A DNA stretch of 64,000 nucleotides from Maritalea mobilis (GTDB lineage: Bacteria > Pseudomonadota > Alphaproteobacteria > Rhizobiales > Devosiaceae), in the NCBI RefSeq assembly GCF_004363175.1, contig NZ_SNYR01000002.1, forward strand, positions 186,001-250,000, in the 5' to 3' direction. The position numbers were made by a program, and so were the translations under genes. The number at the start of each line of letters is the position of its first letter. Position 1 is the first letter of the stretch. The notes under the pieces were generated by a model, which saw only the letters and a program-made list of their open reading frames with translations, was not told the DNA's origin and made no database searches. This document shows positions 1 through 8,023 of the stretch, in pieces.

Positions 1-596
1 AGGTTGAACACGCCTTCTGGCAAGCCAGAGCGAGAGATGATGTCCGCCAAGGCATGGGCGCAACCGGGCACCAATTCGGCTGGCTTCAACACAACAGCAT
101 TGCCGAAAGCCAAAGCTGGCGCAATTTTCCATGCGGGAATCGCAATGGGGAAGTTCCACGGCGTAATGAGGCCGACAACGCCAATTGGCGAACGGGTAAC
201 GTCCACGCCGATACCGGGACGCACAGAGGCGAGAATATCGCCTGTTTGGCGCAAGGTTTCGCCCGCGAAGAATTTGAAGATTTGGCCGGCACGTGCAGCT
301 TCGCCAATACCTTCAGGCAGGGTTTTGCCCTCTTCACGTGACAGCAATTCACCTAGTTCAGCTTTGCGCGCCAAAATCTCACTGCCGATAAAGTCCAGCA
401 CGTCAAAACGTTGCTGCGGTGTGGATTTTGCCCATTGTGCGGCGGCGCCAGCGGCCGCGTCAATTGCGCGGGCCATATCATCAGCGCCACCCACGGCGGC
501 ATGCCCCAAAATGTCTGAGGTGTCCGATGGGTTTACATTGGGGGTGCTGTCAGATGTTTCATGCCAGGCACCGCCAATAAAGCTTTTATATTCCAT
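1..596 (-). CDS. NAD(P)+ aldehyde dehydrogenase, probable 2-oxoglutarate semialdehyde dehydrogenase (partial)
   Basis: The N-terminal 198 residues of an aldehyde dehydrogenase are visible; the gene runs off the left edge, so the catalytic Cys is not seen. The start ATG at 596 follows a GGAG about 5 bases upstream. The family oxyanion Asn is in TPWNFP (about residues 145-150) and the cofactor-binding Lys in KPAE (about 171). The dehydrogenase lies just downstream of a DapA-family lyase and an amino acid importer on the same strand. That suggests it oxidises 2-oxoglutarate semialdehyde to 2-oxoglutarate, the last step of 4-hydroxyproline (or sugar acid) breakdown. The family is certain; the substrate is inferred from context. 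Succinate semialdehyde dehydrogenase is an alternative. Confidence 0.85.
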   Translation of the reverse strand, partial: MEYKSFIGGAWHETSDSTPNVNPSDTSDILGHAAVGGADDMARAIDAAAGAAAQWAKSTPQQRFDVLDFIGSEILARKAELGELLSREEGKTLPEGIGEAARAGQIFKFFAGETLRQTGDILASVRPGIGVDVTRSPIGVVGLITPWNFPIAIPAWKIAPALAFGNAVVLKPAELVPGCAHALADIISRSGLPEGVFN

Positions 597-641
597 TAGT
601 TACTCCAATCTACTGGATCGTGGTTTGGCGTATTTTTTGAA

Positions 642-1601
642 TTAGTCGTTGAGGGCCAACACGTCCGGTTGCTGGCTCCAATCTTTATACCAAGCGCGGA
701 ACAAAGCATATTGTTGTTCAACGTAATTACGCTGGGCATCCGACAATTTGTCGGTTTCGTTGAAGTGCAATTCATATTCGCTGTCGCCGTTGAGCACCAT
801 CAAATGCTTGTAATAAAGCACCAGATCTGCGCCCTCATCGAATGAGGACAGAACAGCCAAGGCTTCGTCCAGCTCATTGGCTTTTACCCGCGCAGCGGCG
901 TTGCCAGTGGCTGCTTTTTGCGACAGGGCCACGAGGTGGAGCACTTCTTTTGGCAACGCATTGCCGATGCCTGTGATGGCACCACCTGCGCCGCAATTGA
1001 CAAAGCCGTGCACAACGGTTGTGTCCACGCCGATCATCAACGTCACTTCGTCGGATTGGCTGGTGATATATTCCGCGGCGTAGCGCAAATCGTCTTTGCC
1101 GCCGAACTCTTTGAATCCGACCAGATTCTTATGGTCTTTGCGCAGATCAAAGAACAAATCAGCACGGGTGGCGAAGCCATAATATGGGCTATTGTAAATC
1201 ACCGCTGGCAGATCAGGCGCTGCGTTCAAGATGCCCGCAAAGTGTGCGCGTTGCGCCGGGATGGATGTGCCACGTGACAGAACGCGCGGGATCACCATAA
1301 GGCCATGGGCGCCAACTTTTTGTGCGTGGGCAGCATGCTCTGCGGCGATTTTTGAGTTTACCGCGCCTGTGCCGACGATAGTTGGCACGCCAGCTTCCAC
1401 CAAACGGGCCACGCCTGTTTGACGCTCTTCATCGGTGAGCAACGGCCAATCACCCATTGAGCCGCAATACACAACGGCAGACATGCCCGCCTCAATCAAT
1501 TCTTTGCCCTTGCGCACCAACGCATCAAAGTCTGGCGTACGGTCCGCCTTACAGGGGGTCATCAAAGCTGGGATGCATCCCGTAAAAATATTCGCAGTCA
1601 T
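642..1601 (-). CDS. DapA-family lyase, probable pyrroline-4-hydroxy-2-carboxylate deaminase
   Basis: A 319-residue class I aldolase/dihydrodipicolinate synthase family protein. The start was placed at the ATG at 1601, behind an AAGGAAAAGG-like ribosome site, not at an upstream in-frame codon. The expected Schiff-base Lys is in VGFKEFGG (about residue 164) and the partner Tyr in YNSPYYG (about 136). Family members next to a semialdehyde dehydrogenase convert either pyrroline-4-hydroxy-2-carboxylate (hydroxyproline pathway) or 5-dehydro-4-deoxyglucarate to 2-oxoglutarate semialdehyde. The adjacent polar amino acid transporter favours the hydroxyproline enzyme (LhpC/HypD type). It lies 45 bases upstream of the dehydrogenase and is probably cotranscribed. 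The epimerase and oxidase steps are not in the window. Confidence 0.8.
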   Translation of the reverse strand: MTANIFTGCIPALMTPCKADRTPDFDALVRKGKELIEAGMSAVVYCGSMGDWPLLTDEERQTGVARLVEAGVPTIVGTGAVNSKIAAEHAAHAQKVGAHGLMVIPRVLSRGTSIPAQRAHFAGILNAAPDLPAVIYNSPYYGFATRADLFFDLRKDHKNLVGFKEFGGKDDLRYAAEYITSQSDEVTLMIGVDTTVVHGFVNCGAGGAITGIGNALPKEVLHLVALSQKAATGNAAARVKANELDEALAVLSSFDEGADLVLYYKHLMVLNGDSEYELHFNETDKLSDAQRNYVEQQYALFRAWYKDWSQQPDVLALND

Positions 1602-1684
1602 TGCACCTTTTCCTTCGCAATAGCTATCTCTTGGCAGGGCGATTCCGCCCTGCACAAATTCGTTCTGTTATTCTTATAGAAAAC

Positions 1685-2407
1685 CTATCGCACGTTGGCC
1701 AAAAACTTCGCCGTGTGCGCGCTTTCCGGTTTGCCGAAAATCTGTTCGGGTGGGCCAATTTCTTCCATCACACCTTGATGGAAGTAGGCCACGCGATCAC
1801 TCACATCACGGGCGAAGCCCATTTCGTGGGTGACGCAAATCATGGTCATGCCCTCTTCTGCCAAAAGCCGCATTGTGTCCAACACTTCGCCCACCAATTC
1901 AGGGTCCAGCGCAGATGTGGCTTCGTCAAACAGCATATATTCCGGCTCCATCGCCAAAGCGCGGGCGATGGCCAAACGCTGCTGCTGGCCGCCGGACAAG
2001 GCTGAGGGGTACACATCGATCTTGTCGCTGAGGCCCACATGCTCCAGCTGGGCGCGGGCAATCTCGCGGCTTTCCGCTTTTGATTTGCCCTTCACAATGC
2101 GCGGGGCCAAGGCGACATTTTCTAGTGCGCTCAAATGTGGGAACGAATTCCACTGTTGGAACACCATGCCCATTTTCGTGCGCAATTTGTTGAGGTCAGT
2201 ATCTTTGGCATGCACGGACACGCCATCGACCTTCACCTCGCCTTGTTGGATTGGCTCCAACCCGTTGATGCAATAAAGCAGCGTGGATTTGCCAGAGCCG
2301 GATGCGCCAATGATGGACAGCACTTCGCCTTTTTTGACATTGAGATCAATGCCCTTAAGCACATGCAGAGCGCCGAAATATTTGTGCAGTTCTTTAATTT
2401 CGATCAT
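1685..2407 (-). CDS. Polar amino acid ABC transporter ATP-binding protein
   Basis: A 240-residue ABC ATPase of the GlnQ/HisP type. The Walker A motif GASGSGKST is near residues 34-42, the signature LSGGQQQR near 146 and Walker [13 protein letters not shown] follows. The start was set at the ATG at 2407 because it overlaps the TGA of the upstream permease as ATGA, the usual coupling in such operons; an in-frame codon three residues earlier is possible. It should energise the two permeases encoded directly upstream. The substrate is probably an amino acid, and context suggests hydroxyproline. Nothing unusual is seen in the motifs. Confidence 0.93.
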   Translation of the reverse strand: MIEIKELHKYFGALHVLKGIDLNVKKGEVLSIIGASGSGKSTLLYCINGLEPIQQGEVKVDGVSVHAKDTDLNKLRTKMGMVFQQWNSFPHLSALENVALAPRIVKGKSKAESREIARAQLEHVGLSDKIDVYPSALSGGQQQRLAIARALAMEPEYMLFDEATSALDPELVGEVLDTMRLLAEEGMTMICVTHEMGFARDVSDRVAYFHQGVMEEIGPPEQIFGKPESAHTAKFLANVR

Positions 2408-3066
2408 GACTGCCACTTCCTTTCAAGATGTGCTGCGTAGCGCGAGATGGGGAATGAGAGCGCGAAATAGAACGCGCCGGCTACTGCGAGCACAAGCAAG
2501 GGTTGTTGCGTACGCGTGATCAAATCACGCGCGACTTTCAAGAGTTCTGGATGGCCAAGCACGGATACCAGCGCACTGTCTTTCAGCACGCCAAGCGCCA
2601 CGCCTACCCATGAAGGGAACACGGCGCGCAAGCCGATGGGCCACACCACATAACGCATGGTTTGCAAATAGCTCATGCCAAGCGACCGACCTGCGCGGCG
2701 CATGGGGGCGCCAACAGCCTCAATGCCGCCACGGGCCACATTGGCCACAAGTGCGGAGGTGTAAACACCCAGAATGGTGACACCTGCCCAAAATGGGCTG
2801 ACCGCCAAGCCGATGACGTTGAACAGATTGTAGAACAGCACCAGTTGGATGATCAGCGGCACGGAGCGGAACGCGTCCAGAATAAACCCAACGGTGATGG
2901 CACCGACCACTTTGGATTCTGACAAGATCCAGCCAAAGAAGATGCCTAGGATTGTGCCGCCAGAAATCGAAAGCACGGAAATCAGCAAGGTTTGCCAAGC
3001 AGCTTGGGTTAGGAACCAAAGGTCTTTCGGGCCAAAGCCAGAGAAGAATGCGATTGAATCGTTCAT
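2404..3066 (-). CDS. Amino acid ABC transporter permease (second)
   Basis: A 220-residue inner-membrane permease of the HisM/GlnP type. It has about five hydrophobic segments, including the N-terminal helix around [16 protein letters not shown] and a central EAA-type loop ([19 protein letters not shown]) that contacts the ATPase. It ends inside the start codon of the ATPase gene (ATGA overlap) and begins 16 bases after the first permease. The two permeases probably form the heterodimeric channel of the importer. Length and layout are normal for the family; the substrate is known only by context. Confidence 0.92.
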   Translation of the reverse strand: MNDSIAFFSGFGPKDLWFLTQAAWQTLLISVLSISGGTILGIFFGWILSESKVVGAITVGFILDAFRSVPLIIQLVLFYNLFNVIGLAVSPFWAGVTILGVYTSALVANVARGGIEAVGAPMRRAGRSLGMSYLQTMRYVVWPIGLRAVFPSWVGVALGVLKDSALVSVLGHPELLKVARDLITRTQQPLLVLAVAGAFYFALSFPISRYAAHLERKWQS

Positions 3067-3082
3067 TTATCCATCCCTCCCC

Positions 3083-3748
3083 TTAGTACCGGAACAAACG
3101 CCAGGACAGCAGCCTGGAGATGCCCAAAATCATTTTCACCATCACGTAATAGATGAGCGCGGTGACCGCGAAATACTCAAAGATACGGAAGGTCTTGAAG
3201 GCTTGCGCCTGTGTTTCACCTGCCAATTCACGGAAGCCGACAATCATCGCCAAAGAGCTCATCAACACGGCCCACACCAGCTGGTTGGTCATGGGGTGAT
3301 AAACAATGCGGAACACTTGCGGGATGATGATCCGCGTATAGGCCTGTGTGGTTGACATGCCGAGCGAACGCGCCGCGCGCATTTGCGTATCCGGCACCGC
3401 CTGAAATCCGCCACGGAAATTTTCCGCCAGATAGCCTGCATTGTTAAAGGACAATCCGGCCAAAACAATCAGATAAGGCGTTAGGTGCAACCCGAAGGCA
3501 CCCAACCCAAATGAGAAGAAGAAAAGCTGGAACAGAGCGGGCGTGTTGCGGGCGGTTTCAACCCATGCGGTGGCGATCCAAGACAAGTATTTTGGGCCAC
3601 CCATGCGCAACAATGCCAACACCAAGCCAATGCCAATACCAATAATCATGGAGAGTACCGAAATCTGCAATGTGACCAAGCTGGCTTCAAGCAGCTCTGG
3701 CAATTTGCGGATCACCGGACGCCAGTGGAACGTGTAATCAAAGTTCAC
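3083..3748 (-). CDS. Amino acid ABC transporter permease (first)
   Basis: A 221-residue inner-membrane permease, paralogous to the next gene. It carries the family EAA loop (AVPDTQMRAARSLGMSTTQ) near the middle and ARNTPALFQLFF, a common feature of polar amino acid permeases. An AGGAGGAGACGCGG-like stretch precedes its ATG. An 81-base gap holding a strong hairpin separates it from the binding-protein gene. It works with the second permease and the ATPase to import the ligand delivered by the periplasmic binding protein. Confidence 0.92.
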   Translation of the reverse strand: MNFDYTFHWRPVIRKLPELLEASLVTLQISVLSMIIGIGIGLVLALLRMGGPKYLSWIATAWVETARNTPALFQLFFFSFGLGAFGLHLTPYLIVLAGLSFNNAGYLAENFRGGFQAVPDTQMRAARSLGMSTTQAYTRIIIPQVFRIVYHPMTNQLVWAVLMSSLAMIVGFRELAGETQAQAFKTFRIFEYFAVTALIYYVMVKMILGISRLLSWRLFRY

Positions 3749-3778
3749 CGCGTCTCCTCCTTTGCTTGTGGTTGGAAG

Positions 3779-3815
3779 ATCTGCCCGCAGCGCATGAGCG
3801 TCGCCGCGGGCAGAT
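3779..3815 (-). terminator. Hairpin between binding-protein and permease genes
   Basis: A perfect 10-base-pair stem (arms 3779-3788 ATCTGCCCGC and 3806-3815) with further pairing in the loop lies 14 bases after the binding-protein stop. No U-run follows it. In ABC operons such hairpins typically act as partial attenuators or 3-prime stabilisers that leave more binding-protein mRNA than permease mRNA; that role is inferred. Confidence 0.65.
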
Positions 3816-3829
3816 GGCTTGAATCTCGC

Positions 3830-4636
3830 TTAGTACATCACGCCAGGGATGCGCAGTTCTGGTGCGCTATCGCCAACATATTTCTGCCAAAGCTCTTCAT
3901 AACGACCTGAACGCACCTGATGGGTGATGAACAGGTTGATATAGTTGAGCCAAGACACGTCTTTACGAGGGCCTGCAACTGAGGTGTAGTCTGTGGTCCA
4001 CGGCATACGCGGGCCAGGCACAACGCTGTCATATTGGTCAGTTACAGGCTTCACCGCTGTGTTGGTGGTGATGCCTGCATCGGCTTTGCCTTGTGCCACA
4101 GCGAGGAACACTTCGTTTTCGCTCTGATAGCCCTGGTAAAGGTTCTCTTCGCCCCACTCTTCAGCAATTTTGAGCCACTCTTGCTCAGGCACGGTGCCCA
4201 CAGCAGCGGCAACGCGCTTGCCCTTCATGTCCTCAAAGCTTTCGATGCCGCTATCTTTGCCGACAACTGCTTGCGCGAAGTAAATCGCGTAAGGAATGGA
4301 GAAGCCAACTGTTTTGGCGCGCTCTAGCGAGTCAGATGTGCCGCCGAACACGATGTCCGCACGGTTGGTGACGATGGCTGGCAAACGCTCTGCCCAAGTC
4401 ACAGGGATGATTTCAGCATCAACATCAAGGGCTGCTGCCATGTCATTGCAATATTCAACATCAAAGCCTGCAGGTTCATTGTTCGCATCGCGGTAGCCAA
4501 TTGGTGGAAAGTCCAACACCACAGCACAGCGCAGCACGCCATTGTTAATCACATCATCCAACTTATCAGCGAATGCTTGTGGGGCAGCCAAGCCTGCCAC
4601 CATTGCCGCCATCGCAGCTACTTTCAAAAATTTCAT
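3830..4636 (-). CDS. Periplasmic amino acid-binding protein (SBP family 3)
   Basis: A 268-residue solute-binding protein. The start is the ATG at 4636, preceded by GGGAGGAAACT; a longer in-frame ORF upstream is rejected because the sequence from 4636 begins with a clear signal peptide (MKFLKVAAMAAMVAGLAAPQ, cleavage near AFA-DK). The mature part has typical family 3 features: DFPPIGY near the N-terminus, GFDVEYC, and the hinge region GKRVAAAVGT. It is the first gene of the operon and the specificity component of the importer. The ligand cannot be read from sequence; the downstream lyase and dehydrogenase suggest hydroxyproline or a related imino acid. Confidence 0.92.
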   Translation of the reverse strand: MKFLKVAAMAAMVAGLAAPQAFADKLDDVINNGVLRCAVVLDFPPIGYRDANNEPAGFDVEYCNDMAAALDVDAEIIPVTWAERLPAIVTNRADIVFGGTSDSLERAKTVGFSIPYAIYFAQAVVGKDSGIESFEDMKGKRVAAAVGTVPEQEWLKIAEEWGEENLYQGYQSENEVFLAVAQGKADAGITTNTAVKPVTDQYDSVVPGPRMPWTTDYTSVAGPRKDVSWLNYINLFITHQVRSGRYEELWQKYVGDSAPELRIPGVMY

Positions 4637-4948
4637 AGTTTCCTCCCGGTTTTCGTGACGCAACCACTCCCCTTTGCTCATGGACCAACACCCAATCAGC
4701 GGCGTGGCCTTAAAAGCAGCGCAGGGACCAAACTTGCGCCTTGCATTTTTCTCTATATCATAAAATTGGATACAATCTACAATATTCTTTATAAAATATG
4801 CTATACCTTTGGATAAGTCGGCAAAAAACGCCTGAAAAGCAGGCACTTGCGGACAAGGCATTAATCTAGGCTTGGCGAAATGGAGGGGACTGGACTATGT
4901 TGTCGCAAAATCTGACTTTATATTTTCTGTGTTGGACAGATCGGACTT
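4637..4948. promoter_or_regulatory. Divergent promoter region, amino acid operon / GntR regulator
   Basis: About 310 bases without a convincing gene. The stretch 4741-4815 is strongly AT-rich and contains the probable operator at 4765-4776. An in-frame ORF extension from the binding-protein gene crosses it but has no coding character. It should hold the promoters of both the minus-strand operon and the plus-strand regulator. Confidence 0.6.
4765..4776. promoter_or_regulatory. Probable GntR/FCD operator
   Basis: ATTGGATACAAT is a near-perfect palindrome (10 of 12 positions symmetric). It resembles the short ATTGTATnCAAT-like sites bound by FadR/FCD-type GntR regulators and lies between the operon and the divergent gntR gene, 129 bases upstream of the binding-protein start. 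The assignment rests on symmetry, motif type and position only. Confidence 0.5.
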
Positions 4949-5620
4949 ATGAAATTTAATGCAACCAATGTGCGCGCGTCTGCGTCGGCCGCAGATTTGA
5001 TTTTTGAAGCGCTGCGCGAAGCGATTTTTACAGGCGAAATTGAAGCGGGCGAGCATTTGCGGCAGGACGCACTGGCGGAGATGTTCAACACATCACGCAT
5101 CCCTGTGCGCGAGGCCCTCTCCCGCCTTGAGCAGCAAGGTTTGGTGAAAACCGAGCGCTATCGCGGCACGACGGTGACTTCCCTTTCCGTTGACGAAGTG
5201 CGCGAGATTTTTGAGTTCCGGGCGCTATTGGAAGGTGAAGTGATCCGCTATGCGGTGGAGAATATGGATGATGCGACGTTGGATGTGGCGCGGCGTGCTT
5301 GTGATGCGTTTGCGACGGAAACAGATTCGGCCAAATATGGCGATTTAAACCGTGACTTCCATTATGCGCTTTATGCGAAGGCAGAGCGCCCCTATCACCT
5401 CAAAATTGTGAACCAAGCACTTGATCGCATTGAAAGCTATTTGCGGGCGCAATTGGTGCTGACCAATGGCATGGAACGGGCACGCCGGGAGCATTTGGGC
5501 ATTTTGGAAGCGTGCGTGGAGCGCGATGCTGCCAAGGCCGCGCAATTGACACGCGACCATATTTTGGGCGCAAGCGCCTCTTTGATCCAGTTTTTGGAAA
5601 AACGCGATAGCGCAAAATAA
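4949..5620 (+). CDS. GntR family transcriptional regulator, FCD-type
   Basis: A 223-residue regulator. The N-terminal winged helix-turn-helix (about residues 15-80) includes the canonical GntR core LAEMFNTSRIPVREALSRLE; the C-terminal all-helical FCD domain (about 85-215) carries metal/ligand-site residues (FRALLEGE; DLNRDFHYALY; REHLGILEA with the usual H). It is divergent from the amino acid transport and degradation operon and most likely a repressor of it, with the substrate or a pathway intermediate as inducer. It ends just before a terminator shared with the convergent peroxiredoxin gene. Confidence 0.93.
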   Translation: MKFNATNVRASASAADLIFEALREAIFTGEIEAGEHLRQDALAEMFNTSRIPVREALSRLEQQGLVKTERYRGTTVTSLSVDEVREIFEFRALLEGEVIRYAVENMDDATLDVARRACDAFATETDSAKYGDLNRDFHYALYAKAERPYHLKIVNQALDRIESYLRAQLVLTNGMERARREHLGILEACVERDAAKAAQLTRDHILGASASLIQFLEKRDSAK

Positions 5621-5645
5621 AAGGCGCGTTGAAACAACGCGCCTT
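5621..5645. terminator. Bidirectional terminator between gntR and peroxiredoxin
   Basis: An 11-base-pair perfect stem with an AAA loop (arms begin AAGGCGCGTTG) starts directly after the gntR stop codon. It is flanked by an A-run on the left and TTCTTTAATT on the right, so it can serve the convergent genes on both strands. Confidence 0.85.
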
Positions 5646-5672
5646 CTTTAATTCACTCAAGCCTAAGCCTGA

Positions 5673-6233
5673 TTATGCAACTTGCTCTTGATCGAATGGC
5701 TTGTTGTCGCGCAACCATGCCAAAACATGCTCTGGGCTAGACACATCATATGGGTCTGTTGCGCAATCATCTTCAAAGCCTTCTTCTGGGAACCAGCCCA
5801 CCAAGATGCCATCGTCAATGATCGCCGCATAACGCCATGAGCGGTAGCCAAAGCCAAGATTGTCTTTTTTGACCAACATGCCCATTTTGCGGGTAAATTC
5901 GCCTGAACCATCTGGGATCAAACCAACATTTTCAACGCCTTGGTCTTTACCCCATTTGTTCATCACAAATGCGTCGTTCACGCTCAAGCAATAGATCGCG
6001 TCGATGCCTTCTTCCTGAAACTCACCGTGCAGCTTTTCGTAGTTCGGCAACTGGTAAGTTGAGCAAGTTGGGGTGAACGCGCCTGGCAATGAGAACAGCA
6101 CAACGCGCTTACCTTTGAAATAATCGTCAGTTGTTTTTGCTTCCCAACGGAATGGGTTTGGGCCTTCAATTGACTCATCACGAACGCGAGTCTGGAAGGT
6201 CACTTTAGGGAGTTTCATGCCAACATGAGCCAT
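5673..6233 (-). CDS. Peroxiredoxin, Prx5-type
   Basis: A 186-residue thiol peroxidase that should reduce hydrogen peroxide or alkyl hydroperoxides in the cytoplasm. The peroxidatic Cys lies in the family motif PGAFTPTCS (about residues 58-66), and the Prx5 features VNDAFVMNKW and an active-site Arg region (FTRKMGMLV) follow. The start at 6233 was chosen for its GAGGTGA ribosome site, seven codons inside a longer ORF. It is a single-gene unit convergent with gntR. A further Cys near the C-terminal part (EDDCATDP) could act in resolution; a glutaredoxin or glutathione partner is plausible but not encoded nearby. Confidence 0.92.
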   Translation of the reverse strand: MAHVGMKLPKVTFQTRVRDESIEGPNPFRWEAKTTDDYFKGKRVVLFSLPGAFTPTCSTYQLPNYEKLHGEFQEEGIDAIYCLSVNDAFVMNKWGKDQGVENVGLIPDGSGEFTRKMGMLVKKDNLGFGYRSWRYAAIIDDGILVGWFPEEGFEDDCATDPYDVSSPEHVLAWLRDNKPFDQEQVA

Positions 6234-6343
6234 CGTATTCACCTCGATTTTCACAAATTCTTTTGACTATTCACACACATAGCTTCCCTCAGCCGTTTTA
6301 CGGGCATGCACCTCAAAAAGAAGGATTGGAAAGCAACTATAGA

Positions 6344-6360
6344 ATGCGAACAATTCGCAT
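6344..6360. promoter_or_regulatory. Inverted repeat, possible operator
   Basis: ATGCGAA-CAA-TTCGCAT is a perfect 7-base inverted repeat 111 bases upstream of the peroxiredoxin start. Its size suits a homodimeric regulator. Which regulator binds, and which flanking gene responds, cannot be told from the sequence. Confidence 0.4.
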
Positions 6361-6496
6361 GAGTGCTGTTAATGCATATTGATGAAACTAACAAGACATG
6401 TTTGCCCTTGTGCACCAAAATGCCGCGTTTTCTACCCGACAAACGATTGAATTTGCAGCTTGTTCCAAAGCAATCCACATAGGCATAATTAAAAAT

Positions 6497-6512
6497 TTGA
6501 CCTTTTGATAAA
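6497..6512. promoter_or_regulatory. RutR-like operator upstream of preT
   Basis: TTGACCTTTTGATAAA matches 11 of the 14 defined positions of the E. coli RutR consensus TTGACCAnnTGGTCAA. It lies about 143 bases before preT, and a RutR-like regulator is encoded within the same cluster. A similar site precedes the aminotransferase gene. Confidence 0.4.
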
Positions 6513-6654
6513 AATAATTCAAGATTTTGATATCGGATCGCGATTTTTGCGTGGCAACTGCCCAACCCCATGGCTGGGACGTCAAAAAGTTTGAGGAGAC
6601 TTTGAGACGATATCGCTGCTTCTAATTTCGCGGCAAATTAGGGAGGGGTGAACA

Positions 6655-8010
6655 ATGTCTGATCGACAGCCATTGTCGCGCGACGTGCAAAGCGCACGAT
6701 TGAGTGCAGCAGAATATGATGAAAATTTTTCGGACCTACACGCACCGTTAGATTGGCATGAAGCCAAGGTGGAGGCAGAGCGGTGCTATTTTTGTTATGA
6801 CGCGCCGTGCATGACGGCCTGCCCCACTTCAATCGACATTCCCCTTTTCATTCGACAAATCTCCGCTGATAACCCCACCGGGTCAGCGAAGACAATCTTA
6901 AATCAGAATATTATGGGCGGCATGTGCGCTCGCGTTTGCCCTACGGAAACGTTGTGCGAAGAAGTTTGCGTCCGCGAAGTAGCGGAAGGCAAGCCTGTCA
7001 AGATCGGTCAGTTGCAACGCTATGCAACAGATCACTTTATGGAAAGCAAGCGCCCTCACCCCTTCACCCGCAAAGCAGAGACCGGCAAGAAGGTCGCCAT
7101 CGTTGGCGCTGGGCCTGCGGGCATGAGCTGCGCGCACCATTTGGCCCGTGAAGGCCATGACGTGACGGTGTTCGAAGCACGCAACAAGCCGGGCGGCCTG
7201 AATGAATTCGGCATTGCCAGCTACAAATCGACTGAGAATTTCGCGCAACGCGAAATTGAGTTTTTGCTGGAGATTGGCGGCATTGAAATCAAAACCGGCC
7301 AGCGACTGGGCGAAGAAATCGCGCTCGACCAGTTGACCAGCGATTATGACGCTGTGTTTTTGGGGCTTGGCCTTAAAAACACCAACCGCCTCAACCTTGA
7401 AGGCGAAAATGCGCCCGGGTGTGAAGATGCAATCGACTATATTGCGGCGTTGCGGCAGGCAGAGGATAAGTCGATCCTTTCCGTTGGGCGCAATGTTGTG
7501 GTGATTGGCGGCGGCATGACGGCCATCGATATTGCCATTCAGACCAAATTGCTTGGCGCTGAGAATGTGACCATTTGCTACCGCCGTGGCCAAGATGCGA
7601 TGAATGCCAGCCTTTATGAGCAGGAATTGGCGCAGACCCATGGCGTTAAGATCATGCATTGGCGGCAACCAAACAGCATCAAGCTAAATGAACAAGGCGA
7701 GGTTTGCGGACTTGAGGTTGAAACAACTTCTGATGCAAGTGGCAAACTTTCCGGCACTGGCGAAATGCAAATTATTCAAGCCGATCAAATCTTTAAAGCG
7801 ATTGGTCAAAAATTTGATTCAACCCTTTTGAGCGACCATCAGGTGGAGCTTGAGCAAGGTCGGATCAAGGTGAGCGACACGCGGCAAACCTCACACCAAA
7901 AGATTTGGGCGGGCGGCGACTGCATTGTCGGCGGCGAAGATTTGACCGTGGTGGCCGTGGAAGATGGCAAGATCGCCGCGCAACATATCAATTCAGTTTT
8001 ACAGGGTTAG
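6655..8010 (+). CDS. preT: NAD-dependent dihydropyrimidine dehydrogenase subunit PreT
   Basis: A 451-residue iron-sulfur flavoprotein that takes electrons from NAD(P)H and passes them to PreA for reduction of uracil and thymine to the dihydro forms. The N-terminal domain has the cysteine sets CYFCYDAPCMTACP (about residues 43-56) and GGMCARVCP...LCEEVC (about 85-105), as in the glutamate synthase small-subunit/DPD family. The FAD motif is VGAGPAGMS (about 150) and the NAD(P)H motif VIGGGMTAID (about 284). A very strong ribosome site (GGGAGGGGTGA) precedes the ATG. preA follows 13 bases later. Slightly longer than the E. coli protein (about 410 residues). Confidence 0.95.
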   Translation: MSDRQPLSRDVQSARLSAAEYDENFSDLHAPLDWHEAKVEAERCYFCYDAPCMTACPTSIDIPLFIRQISADNPTGSAKTILNQNIMGGMCARVCPTETLCEEVCVREVAEGKPVKIGQLQRYATDHFMESKRPHPFTRKAETGKKVAIVGAGPAGMSCAHHLAREGHDVTVFEARNKPGGLNEFGIASYKSTENFAQREIEFLLEIGGIEIKTGQRLGEEIALDQLTSDYDAVFLGLGLKNTNRLNLEGENAPGCEDAIDYIAALRQAEDKSILSVGRNVVVIGGGMTAIDIAIQTKLLGAENVTICYRRGQDAMNASLYEQELAQTHGVKIMHWRQPNSIKLNEQGEVCGLEVETTSDASGKLSGTGEMQIIQADQIFKAIGQKFDSTLLSDHQVELEQGRIKVSDTRQTSHQKIWAGGDCIVGGEDLTVVAVEDGKIAAQHINSVLQG

Positions 8011-8023
8011 GAGGAGAAACATC

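Larger units (their letters stand above)
6234..6654. promoter_or_regulatory. Intergenic region, peroxiredoxin / preT promoters
   Basis: A 421-base AT-rich divergent gap with no supported gene. It contains a 7+3+7 inverted repeat at 6344-6360 and a RutR-like box at 6497-6512. Two short minus-strand ORFs cross it, but neither has a ribosome site or recognisable product. The promoters of prx (minus) and preT (plus) should lie here. Confidence 0.55.

Noticed and set aside
4-645. 213-residue plus-strand ORF at the left edge
   Set aside because: It is the antisense shadow of the aldehyde dehydrogenase on the minus strand, which has clear family motifs.
4637-4861. 75-residue N-terminal extension of the amino acid-binding protein
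   Set aside because: A signal peptide begins at ATG 4636 with an excellent ribosome site; the extension runs through AT-rich promoter DNA.
6251-6585. Two minus-strand ORFs (106 and 65 residues) between peroxiredoxin and preT
   Set aside because: No ribosome sites, atypical composition, no recognisable product; they overlap the promoter region.
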